64,000 bases of DNA from Chitinophaga cymbidii (lineage in GTDB: Bacteria; Bacteroidota; Bacteroidia; Chitinophagales; Chitinophagaceae), in the NCBI RefSeq assembly GCF_007992715.1, contig NZ_BKAU01000005.1, positions 496,001 to 560,000 of the forward strand, given 5' to 3'. This document shows, in pieces, positions 15,203 to 25,400 of this stretch (positions are counted from its first letter, which is position 1; every line of letters starts with the position of its first letter). The translations under genes and the position numbers were made by a program. The notes under the pieces were generated by a model. It worked only from the letters and a program-made list of their open reading frames with translations. It searched no databases and was not told the DNA's origin.

Positions 15203-16548
15203 GTGCTTTTCTTTTCTGTTTTTTTCCGGGACAGGATGTCCAGTATCCCTTCATTTTTAATGATCACCATACCATGCCTGTCCGCCGTAATGCCTTCCGT
15301 AAGCCGGTGCGTGTACACGGGTTTGCCTTCGCTGAGCAACGTAGGCAGGTACATGAACCGGATGTTGCCGCATTTTTCTTTCAGCACTTCGCCCGCTTCA
15401 ATGATGTGTGTAGATACTACGAACATGCAGTTGCGCCGGCGTGCGATGGCGGACGTAACGGCGATGGTGGCTTCGTAGGCGTCTTTTACGTTCGTACCGC
15501 GGAACAGCTCGTCGAAGATCACGAACAGGTACTTATCCCGGCTCAACTCCCGCGCCACGTTCTTGATGCGCAGCACTTCCGCGTAAAAATGGCTGGCGCC
15601 CTGGCTGAGGTTATCGGGCAGGTTGATGGTGGTGAAAATGCCGTCCCGCACCGCAAATTCCATCTTCGACGCCGGCACGGGAAATCCCATATGCCCGAGG
15701 TACATGGCGATGCCGAGGGATTTCATGAAGGTGGATTTGCCTGCCATGTTGGCCCCTGTAAGGAACAGCACATTGCCTGCCGGCGTGATCTCCAGCGAGT
15801 TCTTTACCGGCTTTTCCAGCGAAGGGTGCCAGCAATTTTCGAGCGTCACGGTCTGCTGCTCCTTCGCTACCGCTTTGGGAAAAGCATATCCCCGCGCGCG
15901 TGCCGTCCCGGCAACGGATAGCAAAACATCGGCAAGGTAGATGTGATCCAGCAACTGCCGCAGCTTGTTCCGTTCCCGGAAGCGGAGCAACTGGTCGTAC
16001 ACGGAAAGCGTGGCGAAAGAGAATTTCTGTTTCCCGTTTTCCGCCAGTAACGGCTGAAGCGCGGGCGTGGAGAGCAGTTTGTCCATCGCGTCGATTTCTT
16101 CATGATACGGCAAGCCTGCCATTCGTTGGCGGGCATCGTTCACGAAAGCGCGCGTTGCCTGCAGGATGCCCATGAGGCCGGCCACACCTTTCTCTATCGT
16201 TTTATAATGCGTATCTGCGGCAATGATCTGGTTGAATTTTCTCGCCAGGTTATCTTCCTGGTGGCTGAGCTGCGTGCGTTCATCCGTGTCGGACAAGTAA
16301 TGTTCCGCGGCATCGAACCAGTGGTTCTCATAAGGAAAAGGTATTGCATGCTCCGCGAAATACCGGATCACGGAGCTGCGGGCATTGATGGCATGCTCGT
16401 CCGACAGCGGGCGGCGGAACATATCTTCCAGCAGTTCCGAGCCGCCTTTGGTATGCGTGCGGTTAAACAGGGCATAGATGCCGTCGTTTCCCCCCTTGCC
16501 GAAAAGGCGGAGATCGTTGATCGTTTGTTGGTCGGTCATCAGGCTCAT
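15199..16548 (-). CDS. MutS-like ATPase lacking mismatch-recognition domains (copy A)
   Basis: This 449-residue paralogue of the next gene has the same layout: a domain III start (GIYALFNRTHTKGGSELLEDMFRRPL), a long helical lever, then the ATPase domain with Walker A TGANMAGKST (about 263), Walker B FVIFDELFRGTNVKDAYEA and the STH motif. It has no domains I or II. The two copies are clearly similar along their whole length, indicating tandem duplication followed by divergence. It begins 10 bases after the ABC permease/GldG fusion gene, so it belongs to the same transcript. MutS-family ATPases without recognition domains act in other contexts (for example MutS2), but this pair does not carry a Smr domain. 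Confidence 0.85.
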   Translation of the reverse strand: MSLMTDQQTINDLRLFGKGGNDGIYALFNRTHTKGGSELLEDMFRRPLSDEHAINARSSVIRYFAEHAIPFPYENHWFDAAEHYLSDTDERTQLSHQEDNLARKFNQIIAADTHYKTIEKGVAGLMGILQATRAFVNDARQRMAGLPYHEEIDAMDKLLSTPALQPLLAENGKQKFSFATLSVYDQLLRFRERNKLRQLLDHIYLADVLLSVAGTARARGYAFPKAVAKEQQTVTLENCWHPSLEKPVKNSLEITPAGNVLFLTGANMAGKSTFMKSLGIAMYLGHMGFPVPASKMEFAVRDGIFTTINLPDNLSQGASHFYAEVLRIKNVARELSRDKYLFVIFDELFRGTNVKDAYEATIAVTSAIARRRNCMFVVSTHIIEAGEVLKEKCGNIRFMYLPTLLSEGKPVYTHRLTEGITADRHGMVIIKNEGILDILSRKKTEKKST

Positions 16549-16558
16549 AACACGGCTT

Positions 16559-18859
16559 TTATTTTCTCCGGCGGCGGATCAGCAGGATGGCGCCCGTCAG
16601 CAGCATAATGCCCGGCCATATCCACATCAATATTGTTTTGGCCGTTTTTGCGCCGTTTTTCTTCATGTGTATCTGGTTGTCTGTGGGGGCTGGGCGGCTT
16701 ACGTCTACCGGTACGGTGCCGTAAGACAGCCAGTGGAACATGCCGGGGATGAGGGTGAAGTTGGATGCGCCGTAGCGATGGATCGGCGGCGTCATACCGC
16801 CGTTGCTGATGCAATCCGCATCTCCCAGCACCACGATGCGCTGTTCTTTTTTACCTACCTGGCGGGAAAGGCCCATCATGGTTACATACGTGCCCTGCCG
16901 CTCGCCGGTAGCCGGGTTGAGACTGGCGGAATCGTTCACGAAGTCGATCGTCTGCAGCTCGTTCCAGGTTTTCATCGTATCGCGGCTGGAAATGATGGGC
17001 GTAAATTTGAATCCTTTGTCCGCTGCTTTTTCAAGACCGGCGGAGTTGACCATGCCTACCCATTGGCCGCGTTTGTCCATGTTGTCGAATATCTCCGCCA
17101 TGGCTTTCCCTTCTTTGGTCGGTACGCAGATCACTACGTTGCCGGCCACGTCCAGCTTGGGCTGCACGAGCTGGCCTGGTACGGTTTTAAGGCCGAACTG
17201 CGCAATGAACGCTTCCATGACCGCAGAGCCGGGTTTAAGCGTTACCACCAGGTTGCCGCCCGCGGCGATGTAGGCGTTCAGCTTTTTACTGACATTGGAA
17301 TCGGGCGCTTCTTTCAGGTCCGCTATCACAATGATGTCCATGTCTTCCGGTATCTGTTTGTCACCGGAAAGATCGAGTGTTTCCACATCGGAGCCCTGGT
17401 TGGTGAGCGCATAGCGGAAGGATTTTTCAGAGGAAAAAAGGGTGTAATCCTTTGCACGGTCGCCTTCCATTTTACGGCCGCCCTGCAGGAAGCCGATGCG
17501 AGGCAGCTTCATCACCATGCGTTTGAACGCGGCGGTGATCTCCGCTTCACTGGGAAACTTCACCATGTCGTTGTACAGGCGCAGGTAGGATTGCTGCCCG
17601 TTCTCTCTTTCCACGATGCGCACAAAGGTGTTGCCTTCCGCGCTGAGGTCGATCTTCTTTTTGATCTCCTCGGGCTTGAGGAAGAGGTCCAGGTCGATAT
17701 CCAGTATTTCCGCCCTTTTTTTCGCCTGTTCGTCCAGCGGTTCGTCCTTCGGATCTTTCGGGCTTCTGAAAGACGGGTTCACGGATTTATCGTAATAGTA
17801 TACGTAACGGAGTTTGGTTTCCGGCTTGAAGCGCAGGTAATGGCTGAGCCGGTCTTTATCTTCATTGACCTGTGCGGGCAGGCCGTTGAAAGCCTCGCGG
17901 TCGAGCAGGTTCACATAAGTGGTGATGGTGAGCCCGCCGGTCATCTTCCGCACTACTTCCTGGCTCGCCGGCGTGAGCGTATTCCTTTTTGTTTCAGTGG
18001 CATCGTAGTAGCTCATCATCTTTGGCCGGGAAGTGATATAACCGAGTGTGAGCGCCACGATCAGGGCCAGCGAATACCTGCTCCATACGGATGCGAAAGA
18101 TGCATGGGCGCGGCTGGCTTGCAGCCTGAGTACGGCCAATGCGAGGAACAGCGTGATGATGATCAGGAAGTACAACACATCTTCCGAACTGATCAGCCCG
18201 GCGATCATGGTGCCGGCGCGGCCTGAGATGGAAAGCCAGTAAGTGAGGTCGCGCACGAATTCAATATCCTGCCATACCTTGCCGATGTAATTCAGCAGCC
18301 CCAGCAACACCAGTGTGCCCAGCGCCGCTACTACCGGGTAACCGGTGAGGCAGGACATAAAAAGGCCGATAGCTGAATAGGCGCACATCAGCAGATAAAG
18401 GCCCAGCAGCCCGGAGCATGCTTCCTGCCAGCTGAAGTTGTCTATTTTAATTCCTCCCAGCACAACATACACCAGCAGGATGCCGATCAGCACCAGGCTG
18501 TACAGCATCATCGCCAGGAATTTCCCGGAAATGATCTGCGTGGAGGTAAGCGGGGAGGAGTACAACAGCTTCACGGAGCCGCTGCTGAGCTCGCGGCTCA
18601 TCAGGCCCATCGTGAGCAGGGGCATGTAGAGATAAAGATATCCCTGTACGGCGGGGAATAGTGACAACTGCCCGCCGAACAAGCCGTAAGTACCTGCTCC
18701 GATGCCGTCTACCAGTTCCTGGTAACGGACCAGCTCCTGCAACCTGCCGCTGAACACAAAGCCCGTCTGAACGGCGAATATCACCAGGATCATCCAGGCA
18801 ATGGGTGAATAGAATAATGTATAGAGTTCCGCTTTCGCGATCTTATTTATTTGTCTCAT
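16559..18859 (-). CDS. ABC-2 permease fused to a GldG-like auxiliary domain
   Basis: From the ATG at 18859 the protein has 766 residues. The first third (about 1-240) is an ABC-2/GldF-type permease with six hydrophobic helices, opening QINKIAKAELYTLFYSPIAWMIL. After another helix (about 265-290), the rest (about 300-740) resembles GldG, the periplasmic ABC auxiliary protein: YYDATETKRNTLTPASQEVVRKM, a DIIVIADLKEAP strand, then NAYIAAGGNLVVTLKPGS. One last membrane helix and a basic end (RRRRK) follow. GldF and GldG are usually separate genes; here they are fused. The ATPase gene ends 22 bases upstream. It likely exports or supports envelope assembly or gliding; the substrate is unknown. Confidence 0.85.
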   Translation of the reverse strand: MRQINKIAKAELYTLFYSPIAWMILVIFAVQTGFVFSGRLQELVRYQELVDGIGAGTYGLFGGQLSLFPAVQGYLYLYMPLLTMGLMSRELSSGSVKLLYSSPLTSTQIISGKFLAMMLYSLVLIGILLVYVVLGGIKIDNFSWQEACSGLLGLYLLMCAYSAIGLFMSCLTGYPVVAALGTLVLLGLLNYIGKVWQDIEFVRDLTYWLSISGRAGTMIAGLISSEDVLYFLIIITLFLALAVLRLQASRAHASFASVWSRYSLALIVALTLGYITSRPKMMSYYDATETKRNTLTPASQEVVRKMTGGLTITTYVNLLDREAFNGLPAQVNEDKDRLSHYLRFKPETKLRYVYYYDKSVNPSFRSPKDPKDEPLDEQAKKRAEILDIDLDLFLKPEEIKKKIDLSAEGNTFVRIVERENGQQSYLRLYNDMVKFPSEAEITAAFKRMVMKLPRIGFLQGGRKMEGDRAKDYTLFSSEKSFRYALTNQGSDVETLDLSGDKQIPEDMDIIVIADLKEAPDSNVSKKLNAYIAAGGNLVVTLKPGSAVMEAFIAQFGLKTVPGQLVQPKLDVAGNVVICVPTKEGKAMAEIFDNMDKRGQWVGMVNSAGLEKAADKGFKFTPIISSRDTMKTWNELQTIDFVNDSASLNPATGERQGTYVTMMGLSRQVGKKEQRIVVLGDADCISNGGMTPPIHRYGASNFTLIPGMFHWLSYGTVPVDVSRPAPTDNQIHMKKNGAKTAKTILMWIWPGIMLLTGAILLIRRRRK

Positions 18860-18881
18860 GAATGGTGTCTTTTTAAGTACA

Positions 18882-19811
18882 TTATTTAGCGGCCTTCCCG
18901 GACAGTCTTGCGAATACCGCATCCAGCGAGCTTTTTTCAACTACGAGTTCCATCAGCCCCCAGCCGCGCTCCACGCTGGCAGCGGCAATGCGCCGGGTGG
19001 TGTTCTTGTCGCCGTCGTACCCGAGGCGGAAACGGTATGGGCCGATCTGTTCCACGGAACGCACGCCTTCGAGCTGCCGCAGCGCTTCTTCGGGGGGCGG
19101 TTCGTCCAGCGACAGGATCAGGCTGTTGGGCTCGATGTAATTGTCGAACATATCCATCGTACCCGAAAACACCAGCTGCCCCTGGTCGATCATTTTGATC
19201 TCCTGGCAGGTGGCCTGCACTTCGGAAAGAATGTGTGTAGAGAGGAGCACGGACCTGTCTTTGGCGATCTCGCGGATGAGATGGCGTACTTCCACGATCT
19301 GGTTGGGGTCGAGCCCGTTCGTGGGCTCATCCAGCACCACAAAGCGCGGGCCATGTACGATGGCCTGGGCAATGCCCACACGTTGCTGGTATCCGCCGGA
19401 AAGATTGCGCAGCAGGCGGTCCCGGAAATGTAATACGCCGCATCTTTCAGCGGCTTCCGTTACTGCTTTTTTTACCTGCGCTTTATCTACCAGGCGGAGG
19501 TGTGCGCAGTAAGTGAGATATTCCTCCACCGTGAAGTCCAGGTGAAGCGGCAGCTTCTGCGGCATAAAGCCGATGTTACGTTTAGCCGTTACCGGATTTT
19601 TATCCAGGTCTGTACCATTGATGAACACCTTGCCTTTGGTTTGCTTCAGTACGCCGCAGATAATATTCATGGTGGTGGATTTACCGGCCCCGTTAGAGCC
19701 CAGTAATCCTACCACTCCCTGGCTGCGTATCTCGAAACTGATATCCCTCACTGCCCATTGAGCAGTGTAGCGGTGCGACAGATTTTCTACTTTTACGATG
19801 GCGTTTTCCAT
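18882..19811 (-). CDS. ABC transporter ATP-binding protein (GldA-like)
   Basis: This 309-residue nucleotide-binding protein has Walker A GSNGAGKST (38-46), Q-loop GFMPQKLPLHLDFTVEEYL, signature LSGGYQQR (about 138-145), Walker B VVLDEPTNGLDP and the switch LLSTHIL. A C-terminal extension of about 90 residues (SLILSLDEPPPEEAL onward) is typical of the drug/GldA subfamily. It powers the permease/GldG fusion encoded 22 bases downstream. It is the first gene of a four-gene operon that ends with two MutS-like genes. GldA-type ATPases are linked to gliding in flavobacteria, but a general exporter role is equally possible. Confidence 0.9.
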   Translation of the reverse strand: MENAIVKVENLSHRYTAQWAVRDISFEIRSQGVVGLLGSNGAGKSTTMNIICGVLKQTKGKVFINGTDLDKNPVTAKRNIGFMPQKLPLHLDFTVEEYLTYCAHLRLVDKAQVKKAVTEAAERCGVLHFRDRLLRNLSGGYQQRVGIAQAIVHGPRFVVLDEPTNGLDPNQIVEVRHLIREIAKDRSVLLSTHILSEVQATCQEIKMIDQGQLVFSGTMDMFDNYIEPNSLILSLDEPPPEEALRQLEGVRSVEQIGPYRFRLGYDGDKNTTRRIAAASVERGWGLMELVVEKSSLDAVFARLSGKAAK

Positions 19812-19906
19812 TCAGTAAGTTTGTTTGCGTAATTGTTTGAAGGCATCTCTGAAACAATCATGTCCTTCCTTTATACCTGCCTTCTTCCTGATTATTGATG
19901 AATGGC

Positions 19907-19941
19907 AAAAGAACGCCCCCCGGCGGTTGGCCGGAGGGCGC
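19907..19941 (-). terminator. Terminator at the end of PUL 2
   Basis: On the minus strand GCCCTCCGGC and GCCGGGGGGC pair with one mismatch around a 4-base loop, followed by GTTCTTTT. It lies 14 bases after the stop of the zinc-hydrolase-like gene and separates PUL 2 from the ABC operon. Confidence 0.75.
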
Positions 19942-19954
19942 TCAGGCATCAGGA

Positions 19955-20887
19955 TCAATAAGTGGCGTTGGCGATCGCCCTTACATCCAGCTGATATTTA
20001 TCCATGAAGTGATCGATCAGGATATCGAACTTCTCTTTGATGAGCGGATAATTGTCCAGGTACGGCGCCATTTCTTCGTCCGTACGCTGCAGCAAATGAA
20101 ATACAAACGAGTTCAGGTCGTTGCTTTTTCCGTTGGTGACCCAGGAATAGTCGTTAGCCAGCCATTCGAAGGGATTGCCGGTGACGGTGTTGTAAGACGA
20201 TGGCAGAAACCCTTTCTGGCGGTATGCTTCCAGGTTTTCCGGGTTGGCCGCATTCACCGGCGTGGCGGGTTTGGGAGCGGCATAGTTGCTGACGGTGTAG
20301 AACGCCTGCGGAATATCCAGGAACTTGTTGCCGATATAATAATTCCACATCGCCACCATGATCACCTTCTTTTTAGCCAGCTTCTGCTCCGGCGTCATCG
20401 TGCGGAGGCCGGCATTCATGCCGCTGAAGGCAAGGGCTTTCCCGATCACTTTAAAATCGAAGTTCAGGTACTCCATACCGGGCGGGTAACCCGGGCGGTA
20501 CTGCCGGATGCTGTCCATGATAAAAACACGGTAAGGAATACCGCCTTCCTTTTTAAAATCTTCCGGCAGGAATTTCAGCCACACATCGTCCAGGAACGCG
20601 AGCATATCGGAGGTGTAGGCGGGGTCGCCCAGCACGGCGGTGTCTATTCTGCCGGCGCCGGTGCTGGTGGATTGTATCCATTCGAAATCTTTCTGCGTAA
20701 AGTTGTACAGGAAATACGAGCCGTAGGTATCGTACAGCTGCTGAATTTTATTGTTCGCTTCTTCCGGCGCATCGCCCTGGGGCAGCACGTAGTCCGGTTC
20801 TATTCCGATCGGCGGGCCGATGGGCGTATCTTTTTTGCAGGCTGCCAGTAGCAGGCCGGTAAAAGCGAGAAGAAAGATATGTTTCAT
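19955..20887 (-). CDS. SusCD-associated zinc-metallohydrolase-like lipoprotein, catalytic motif missing
   Basis: This 310-residue lipoprotein has its acylated cysteine at 17 (LLAACKKD). Its size, position right after susD and C-terminal pattern (SNDLNSFVFHLL, then IKEKFDILIDHFMDKYQLDV) fit, from memory, the family of substrate-import-associated zinc metallohydrolase lipoproteins found with SusC/SusD pairs. Members normally have HExxH in the middle. Here the corresponding helix reads KKVIMVAMWNYYIGNKF and no HExxH occurs anywhere, so it is probably non-enzymatic, perhaps a binding subunit. The gene follows susD by 110 bases and closes PUL 2. The family assignment is by resemblance only. Confidence 0.6.
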   Translation of the reverse strand: MKHIFLLAFTGLLLAACKKDTPIGPPIGIEPDYVLPQGDAPEEANNKIQQLYDTYGSYFLYNFTQKDFEWIQSTSTGAGRIDTAVLGDPAYTSDMLAFLDDVWLKFLPEDFKKEGGIPYRVFIMDSIRQYRPGYPPGMEYLNFDFKVIGKALAFSGMNAGLRTMTPEQKLAKKKVIMVAMWNYYIGNKFLDIPQAFYTVSNYAAPKPATPVNAANPENLEAYRQKGFLPSSYNTVTGNPFEWLANDYSWVTNGKSNDLNSFVFHLLQRTDEEMAPYLDNYPLIKEKFDILIDHFMDKYQLDVRAIANATY

Positions 20888-20997
20888 CTGTCAATATTTA
20901 TTTTTTTAGCGGTCAGATGGAACGCCCGGAATATCATTCCTGGTGCGCGAAATCCAGATGGGCGTTTCATATGAATGCGTGTCATGCGTTAAAGATT

Positions 20998-22425
20998 TTA
21001 ATGTCCTACTCTATCAGGCATATCTGCGGATGGGTTTTGTGAGAGCGCGGGATTGCGCAGCAGCAGTCCTGTCGGGAAAGGCAGCGTGTACGCGGGATCT
21101 TTTTCTTCCAGCGTGTACAGCAGGATGCTCTCTGATACGTCATGCTGATAGCGGTGCGTGATGGCCGGGCGGCCGTAGCGGCGCAGGTCGAACCAGCGGA
21201 AACCCTCGTAACAGAATTCCTTGCGGCGTTCGTCGCGGATCTCGTTGAGCAATGCGGTTTTATCGGTGATGCTGGTGTCTGTATAACCGATGATGCGGCG
21301 GCGGCGCATGTCGTTGAGGTCTTTCAGCGCCGCTCCGGGATTGTTCAGCTGCACGTATGCTTCCGCGCGGTTCAGCAGTGCTTCCGAAGTGCGGATGGCC
21401 TGTACGATCGTACCTGGACCGTTGGACAAAAGTTTGTTCAGCAGCACGGTGCCGGACCCCTGCGGCTGGAAACCATATTTCAGCCGGATGTCGTTGGAGT
21501 GGAAGCTGGCGCGGAGCGCAGGCGCGGGGGAGTATTCCGTCTGGTTGACCTGGTAGGTGCCGCCATACATCCATTCTACTTCCTCGTTGTTATAGCTCAC
21601 CCAGGGGCCGGTAGTGATAGTGGTCAGGTCCGGGATAACAGCGCCCTGGTCAAATGCCTTGTTCGCTTCGGTAACGCACTCTTCCCATTTACCGGCATGA
21701 AGGTATACCCTGGAAAGCAGGATGTGAATGGCCGGCTGGTTGATATGATAGTCCCTGCGTACGATAGGCAGCGGGTCCATCAGGCGGGCGGCTTCATGCA
21801 GGTCTTTCAGCACGGCGTCATACACTTCCGCCACGGTGTTGCGTGCCGGAAATTCGGCGTCCACCGTGGAGTTCAGCTTCAACGGTACCCCGGGGCCGTC
21901 CGGGTGCTCCGTGTACGGGTCTCCGTAGAGGTTGACGAGATGGAAATAGTGATAGGCTCTGACGGCAAGGGCCTCCGCTTTTACGCGGTCTTTTTCCTGC
22001 CGGGTGCCAATGGCGTCGTCGATATGGTCCAGCACGGCATTACAGCCTTTGATGCGGTCATATATCTCGTAGTACGGCGTATTCGTGGGAAGGTCGCCGA
22101 TGCGGTCGCCCACGCCGTTTTCCTCCGCCATGCGCGGCTGCCAGGTATAATGAAGGAAATGCGTTTTGGTGGTCGGGCTGCCGATGATGGTATAGCCTGT
22201 GCTTTGACCATATTCGATAAAAAGGTCCACATCATCATCCATCAGATAAATAAAATCCGCCGGCTGGTCTGCGCCGGGATAACCCGATCCCAGCAACAGC
22301 TCACGGAAGTCCACCACGGTTTTAGGGATCACGTCGCTTTGCGATTTCTCTTCGAGGAACTTGGAGCAGCCGCCCAGCAGGAGGGAAGCAGTGATCACCG
22401 GTATTGCAAATAGCTTGTATGTCAT
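20998..22425 (-). CDS. SusD/RagB-family outer-membrane lipoprotein (PUL 2)
   Basis: The ATG at 22425 opens a lipoprotein signal with cysteine at 20 (LLLGGC), then SKFLEEKSQSDVIP, the usual SusD start. The body shows the SusD helices (KAEALAVRAYHYFHLVNLYGDPY, a family hallmark) and the C-terminal pattern SEALLNRAEAYVQLNNPGAALKDLN followed by RDERRKEFCYEGFRWFDLRRYG. Length is 475 residues. A frame extension to a TTG three codons upstream is less likely. susC ends 11 bases upstream, so the two are coupled. The nutrient bound cannot be told from sequence. Confidence 0.93.
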   Translation of the reverse strand: MTYKLFAIPVITASLLLGGCSKFLEEKSQSDVIPKTVVDFRELLLGSGYPGADQPADFIYLMDDDVDLFIEYGQSTGYTIIGSPTTKTHFLHYTWQPRMAEENGVGDRIGDLPTNTPYYEIYDRIKGCNAVLDHIDDAIGTRQEKDRVKAEALAVRAYHYFHLVNLYGDPYTEHPDGPGVPLKLNSTVDAEFPARNTVAEVYDAVLKDLHEAARLMDPLPIVRRDYHINQPAIHILLSRVYLHAGKWEECVTEANKAFDQGAVIPDLTTITTGPWVSYNNEEVEWMYGGTYQVNQTEYSPAPALRASFHSNDIRLKYGFQPQGSGTVLLNKLLSNGPGTIVQAIRTSEALLNRAEAYVQLNNPGAALKDLNDMRRRRIIGYTDTSITDKTALLNEIRDERRKEFCYEGFRWFDLRRYGRPAITHRYQHDVSESILLYTLEEKDPAYTLPFPTGLLLRNPALSQNPSADMPDRVGH

Positions 22426-22436
22426 GCGCGTCAATG

Positions 22437-25400
22437 TTAGAAGGTCATGTTTAATGATACGGAAGTAACCCGGCGTGCAGGCCAGCCCGCAGTTTCAGGA
22501 TCGTACCCTCTCCATGACTTGTCGAAGACGATCAGGAAAGGATTGGTGAGGCTGAAAGAAGAAGAAAGATTTCTCACATGCAGCTTTTTCAGCACGGAAG
22601 GTCCGAACTGGTAGTTGAGCGAAACCTGGCGGCAGCGAATGAAGTCCGCGCTGGCCACCATGATGTCCGACATGTTGTACAGGTCGTAAGGTGAAACACC
22701 GGGTGTGTTCAGCAGCGGCAGCTCTATTTCAATCCTGCGCGGGTTGCCCGGCGGCACGGCGGGGATGTTCGTATGCTGCTCGTCTCCCGGTTGCTTCCAG
22801 CGGTCGTTCAGCACACGGGGCGCGTTTTGCTCGGGCGTGGGCGCGCCGGACGGGTTGTAATATACCGGCAGGCGTTTGTCCGCGCCGAAAGCCACGGCAA
22901 ACATCACCTGGAGCGAAATGGTCTTGTACCGCAGCGATGTGTTCACACCGCCGGTGAAGTCAGGCTCCAGCTTGCCGGTTTCCACCAGGAAGTTGGTATA
23001 ATCGTCCGACAGCTTGCCGTCCAGGTAGTTGAACATCGGCACACCGTTCGCATGGCTGAGGCCCGCAAAAGAATAGGAATAGAAGGTGGAATACGGGCGC
23101 CCGTTGAGCACCGCGGTACCGCCCAGGTAGTCCGGAAGCAGGTTGATCTTCTGATTGTCCCTTACCACGTTGCGGGTGCGGCCGCTGTTCACCGCCAGCT
23201 GCCAGGTGACGTTTTTCGTGCGTATAGGCATTACGTTTATAATAAAGTCATAACCGTAGTTCTCCATCTGGGAACCGAACACAATAGCCGCGTCCATACC
23301 GTTTTCCAGCGGTACCTGCCGTGGGGACAGCACATTGCTGACCTTCCGGAAGTAGTTGGCGGTGGCGCTCACCCTGCCGTTGAACAGGGAGATGTCCGCC
23401 CCGAGGTTCCAGGTTTTCGTTTTTTCCCAACCCAGGTCCATATACGGCAGTGATTTGATGTTGAGGATGTACTGGTTGTAGAGATTACTCAGGCCGCCGT
23501 CCGTTGCAATGAGGTAGGGGGATACTTCCTCCACCGCGTTACCCTGGTAACCGTAAGTGGCGGAAAGGTCCAGGTTGTTAAGCCATGCCACATTGCGGAA
23601 CCAGTTTTCGTTGGCCATGCGCCATTTGCCGCCGATGGACCAGGTGGGCTGGAAGCGTTTGTTCTTGTCCTGGCCAAAGCGGTTGGAAGCATCCAGGCGG
23701 GCGTTGAAGTTAAACACGTAACGCTGGTCGAAACCATAAAATGCCGAAACGTATTCGCTGAGGTAATTGCTTTCCTGGTTGACGATCCGTGAGTTCTGGC
23801 GCATGGCTTCGTGCAGGTCTACCCTGGTGCCGCTCACCAGGTCGGGCCGGTGCGGTAACGGTGCAAAGGTTTCGCCGCGGTAGCGGAGATAGCCGTAGCG
23901 GGTAGACAGGTCGCTTTCCAGCAGGGAGGAACGTGCTTCAATGCCGCCCTGCACGGTTACCGAGTGCACCTTGCTGAAGATGCGGTTGTATACGAGGCTG
24001 TTCCGGAATGTATAGCTCTTGTTGGTGGAGTTCTGTAATGCTGCGAGGCCGCCGAAGGGCAGGCGGGTATTATTTTCCTCCGGGGAATTGGAGGGTACGC
24101 TGCCAAAATCGTATCCGCGTTCATTGGTGATGTACCACGACAATTCGGTGGCGTATGACTTTTGCCTGGTGGTGGCGGAAGAATAAGACAGCAGGCCCTG
24201 GTATTCGAGCCCCTTCGCCAGTTTAAACCGTACGTCGGCCGTGGTGCTCAGGGTGCTGTTGGTGTTGAGGCTGCCGGTATTCTCTATTTCGTTTTGCACA
24301 TTGTAGAGGAAGTTGGCCTTGCCGGGGATGGCGGAGCTGACCTGGCCGCGTTTTTCATGGTAGAACAGCGTGCCGTCCTCGTTATACATCGGGATGGTGC
24401 GGGAAGTGTTGTATGCGTATTCGAAGGGGCTGACGCCATAAGCGAATCCGTCGGTGTTGCGTACGCTTCCGTTCAGCAGCAGGTTCACCGTAAGGCGGTT
24501 GCCCAGGCGCAGCGTGGTGTTGGATGATGCGGAGAAGGAACGGAGATCGTTGCCTTTGGCCTCACCGATCTGCTGCTGCATGTTCAGTGAAGTGCGGTTC
24601 ATCAGTTTTTCGTTGCCGCCGGAGATGCTCACGCTGTGATTCTGGCTGAAGGCGTTCCGGAACAGGTAATCGAACCAGTCCGTGTTCTGGTTTTCCAGCT
24701 TACGGAATCCCTGCATGTATTCGTTATAGTCGATCTCCTTGTTCTGCAGGCGCTGGATGAGGCCGCCGTAGCCGATGGGCAGTACATCGTAAGTATAGGA
24801 ATCCCGGCCCTCATACACTTCTTTGGAGAAGCGCATCAGTTCCTGGGAATTCATCAGGTCGAACTGCGCGTATTTCGGGCGCTGGCCCACGGAGAGATTG
24901 GTGTTGTAAGATACCGATATCTGGCCGGGGCGTGCTTTTTTGGTGGTGAGCACGATTACGCCGTTGGCCGCCTGTGAGCCGTAGATAGCCGTAGCGGAAG
25001 CGTCTTTCAGTACGGTGATCGTTTCAATGTCGTTCGGGTTCAGCCAGGAGATGGCGTTGGAAGCGATGAGGCGCAGATCGCCGAGGTCGCCCGCCAGGCT
25101 GCCGGAATTGGGAGGCAGCGGCAGCGGGTCGCGCTGGATGATACCATCTACCACCCACACCGGTTCCTGGTTGCCCAGGATGGTAGAGGTGCCGCGAATC
25201 CGGATCTTCGGCGTGGCGCCTACCTGGCCGGATTGCACCATTACGTTCATGCCGGGCACTACGCCCTGCAGCATCTGGTCGATGCTCGTTTCTCCCGCGA
25301 TCCTGATATCATCGGCGCGTACACTGTAAACGGCGCCTACATAATTACCTTTATTGACGCTGGAATACCCGTTCACGACTACATCATTGATGGAGAGATC

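Noticed and set aside
13880-16548. MutS-like pair as mismatch-repair genes
   Set aside because: Domains I and II with the mismatch-binding residues are absent.
16478-18226. 582-codon plus-strand open frame opposite the permease-GldG fusion
   Set aside because: Antisense shadow; the minus strand encodes recognisable permease and GldG-like sequence with proper gene spacing.
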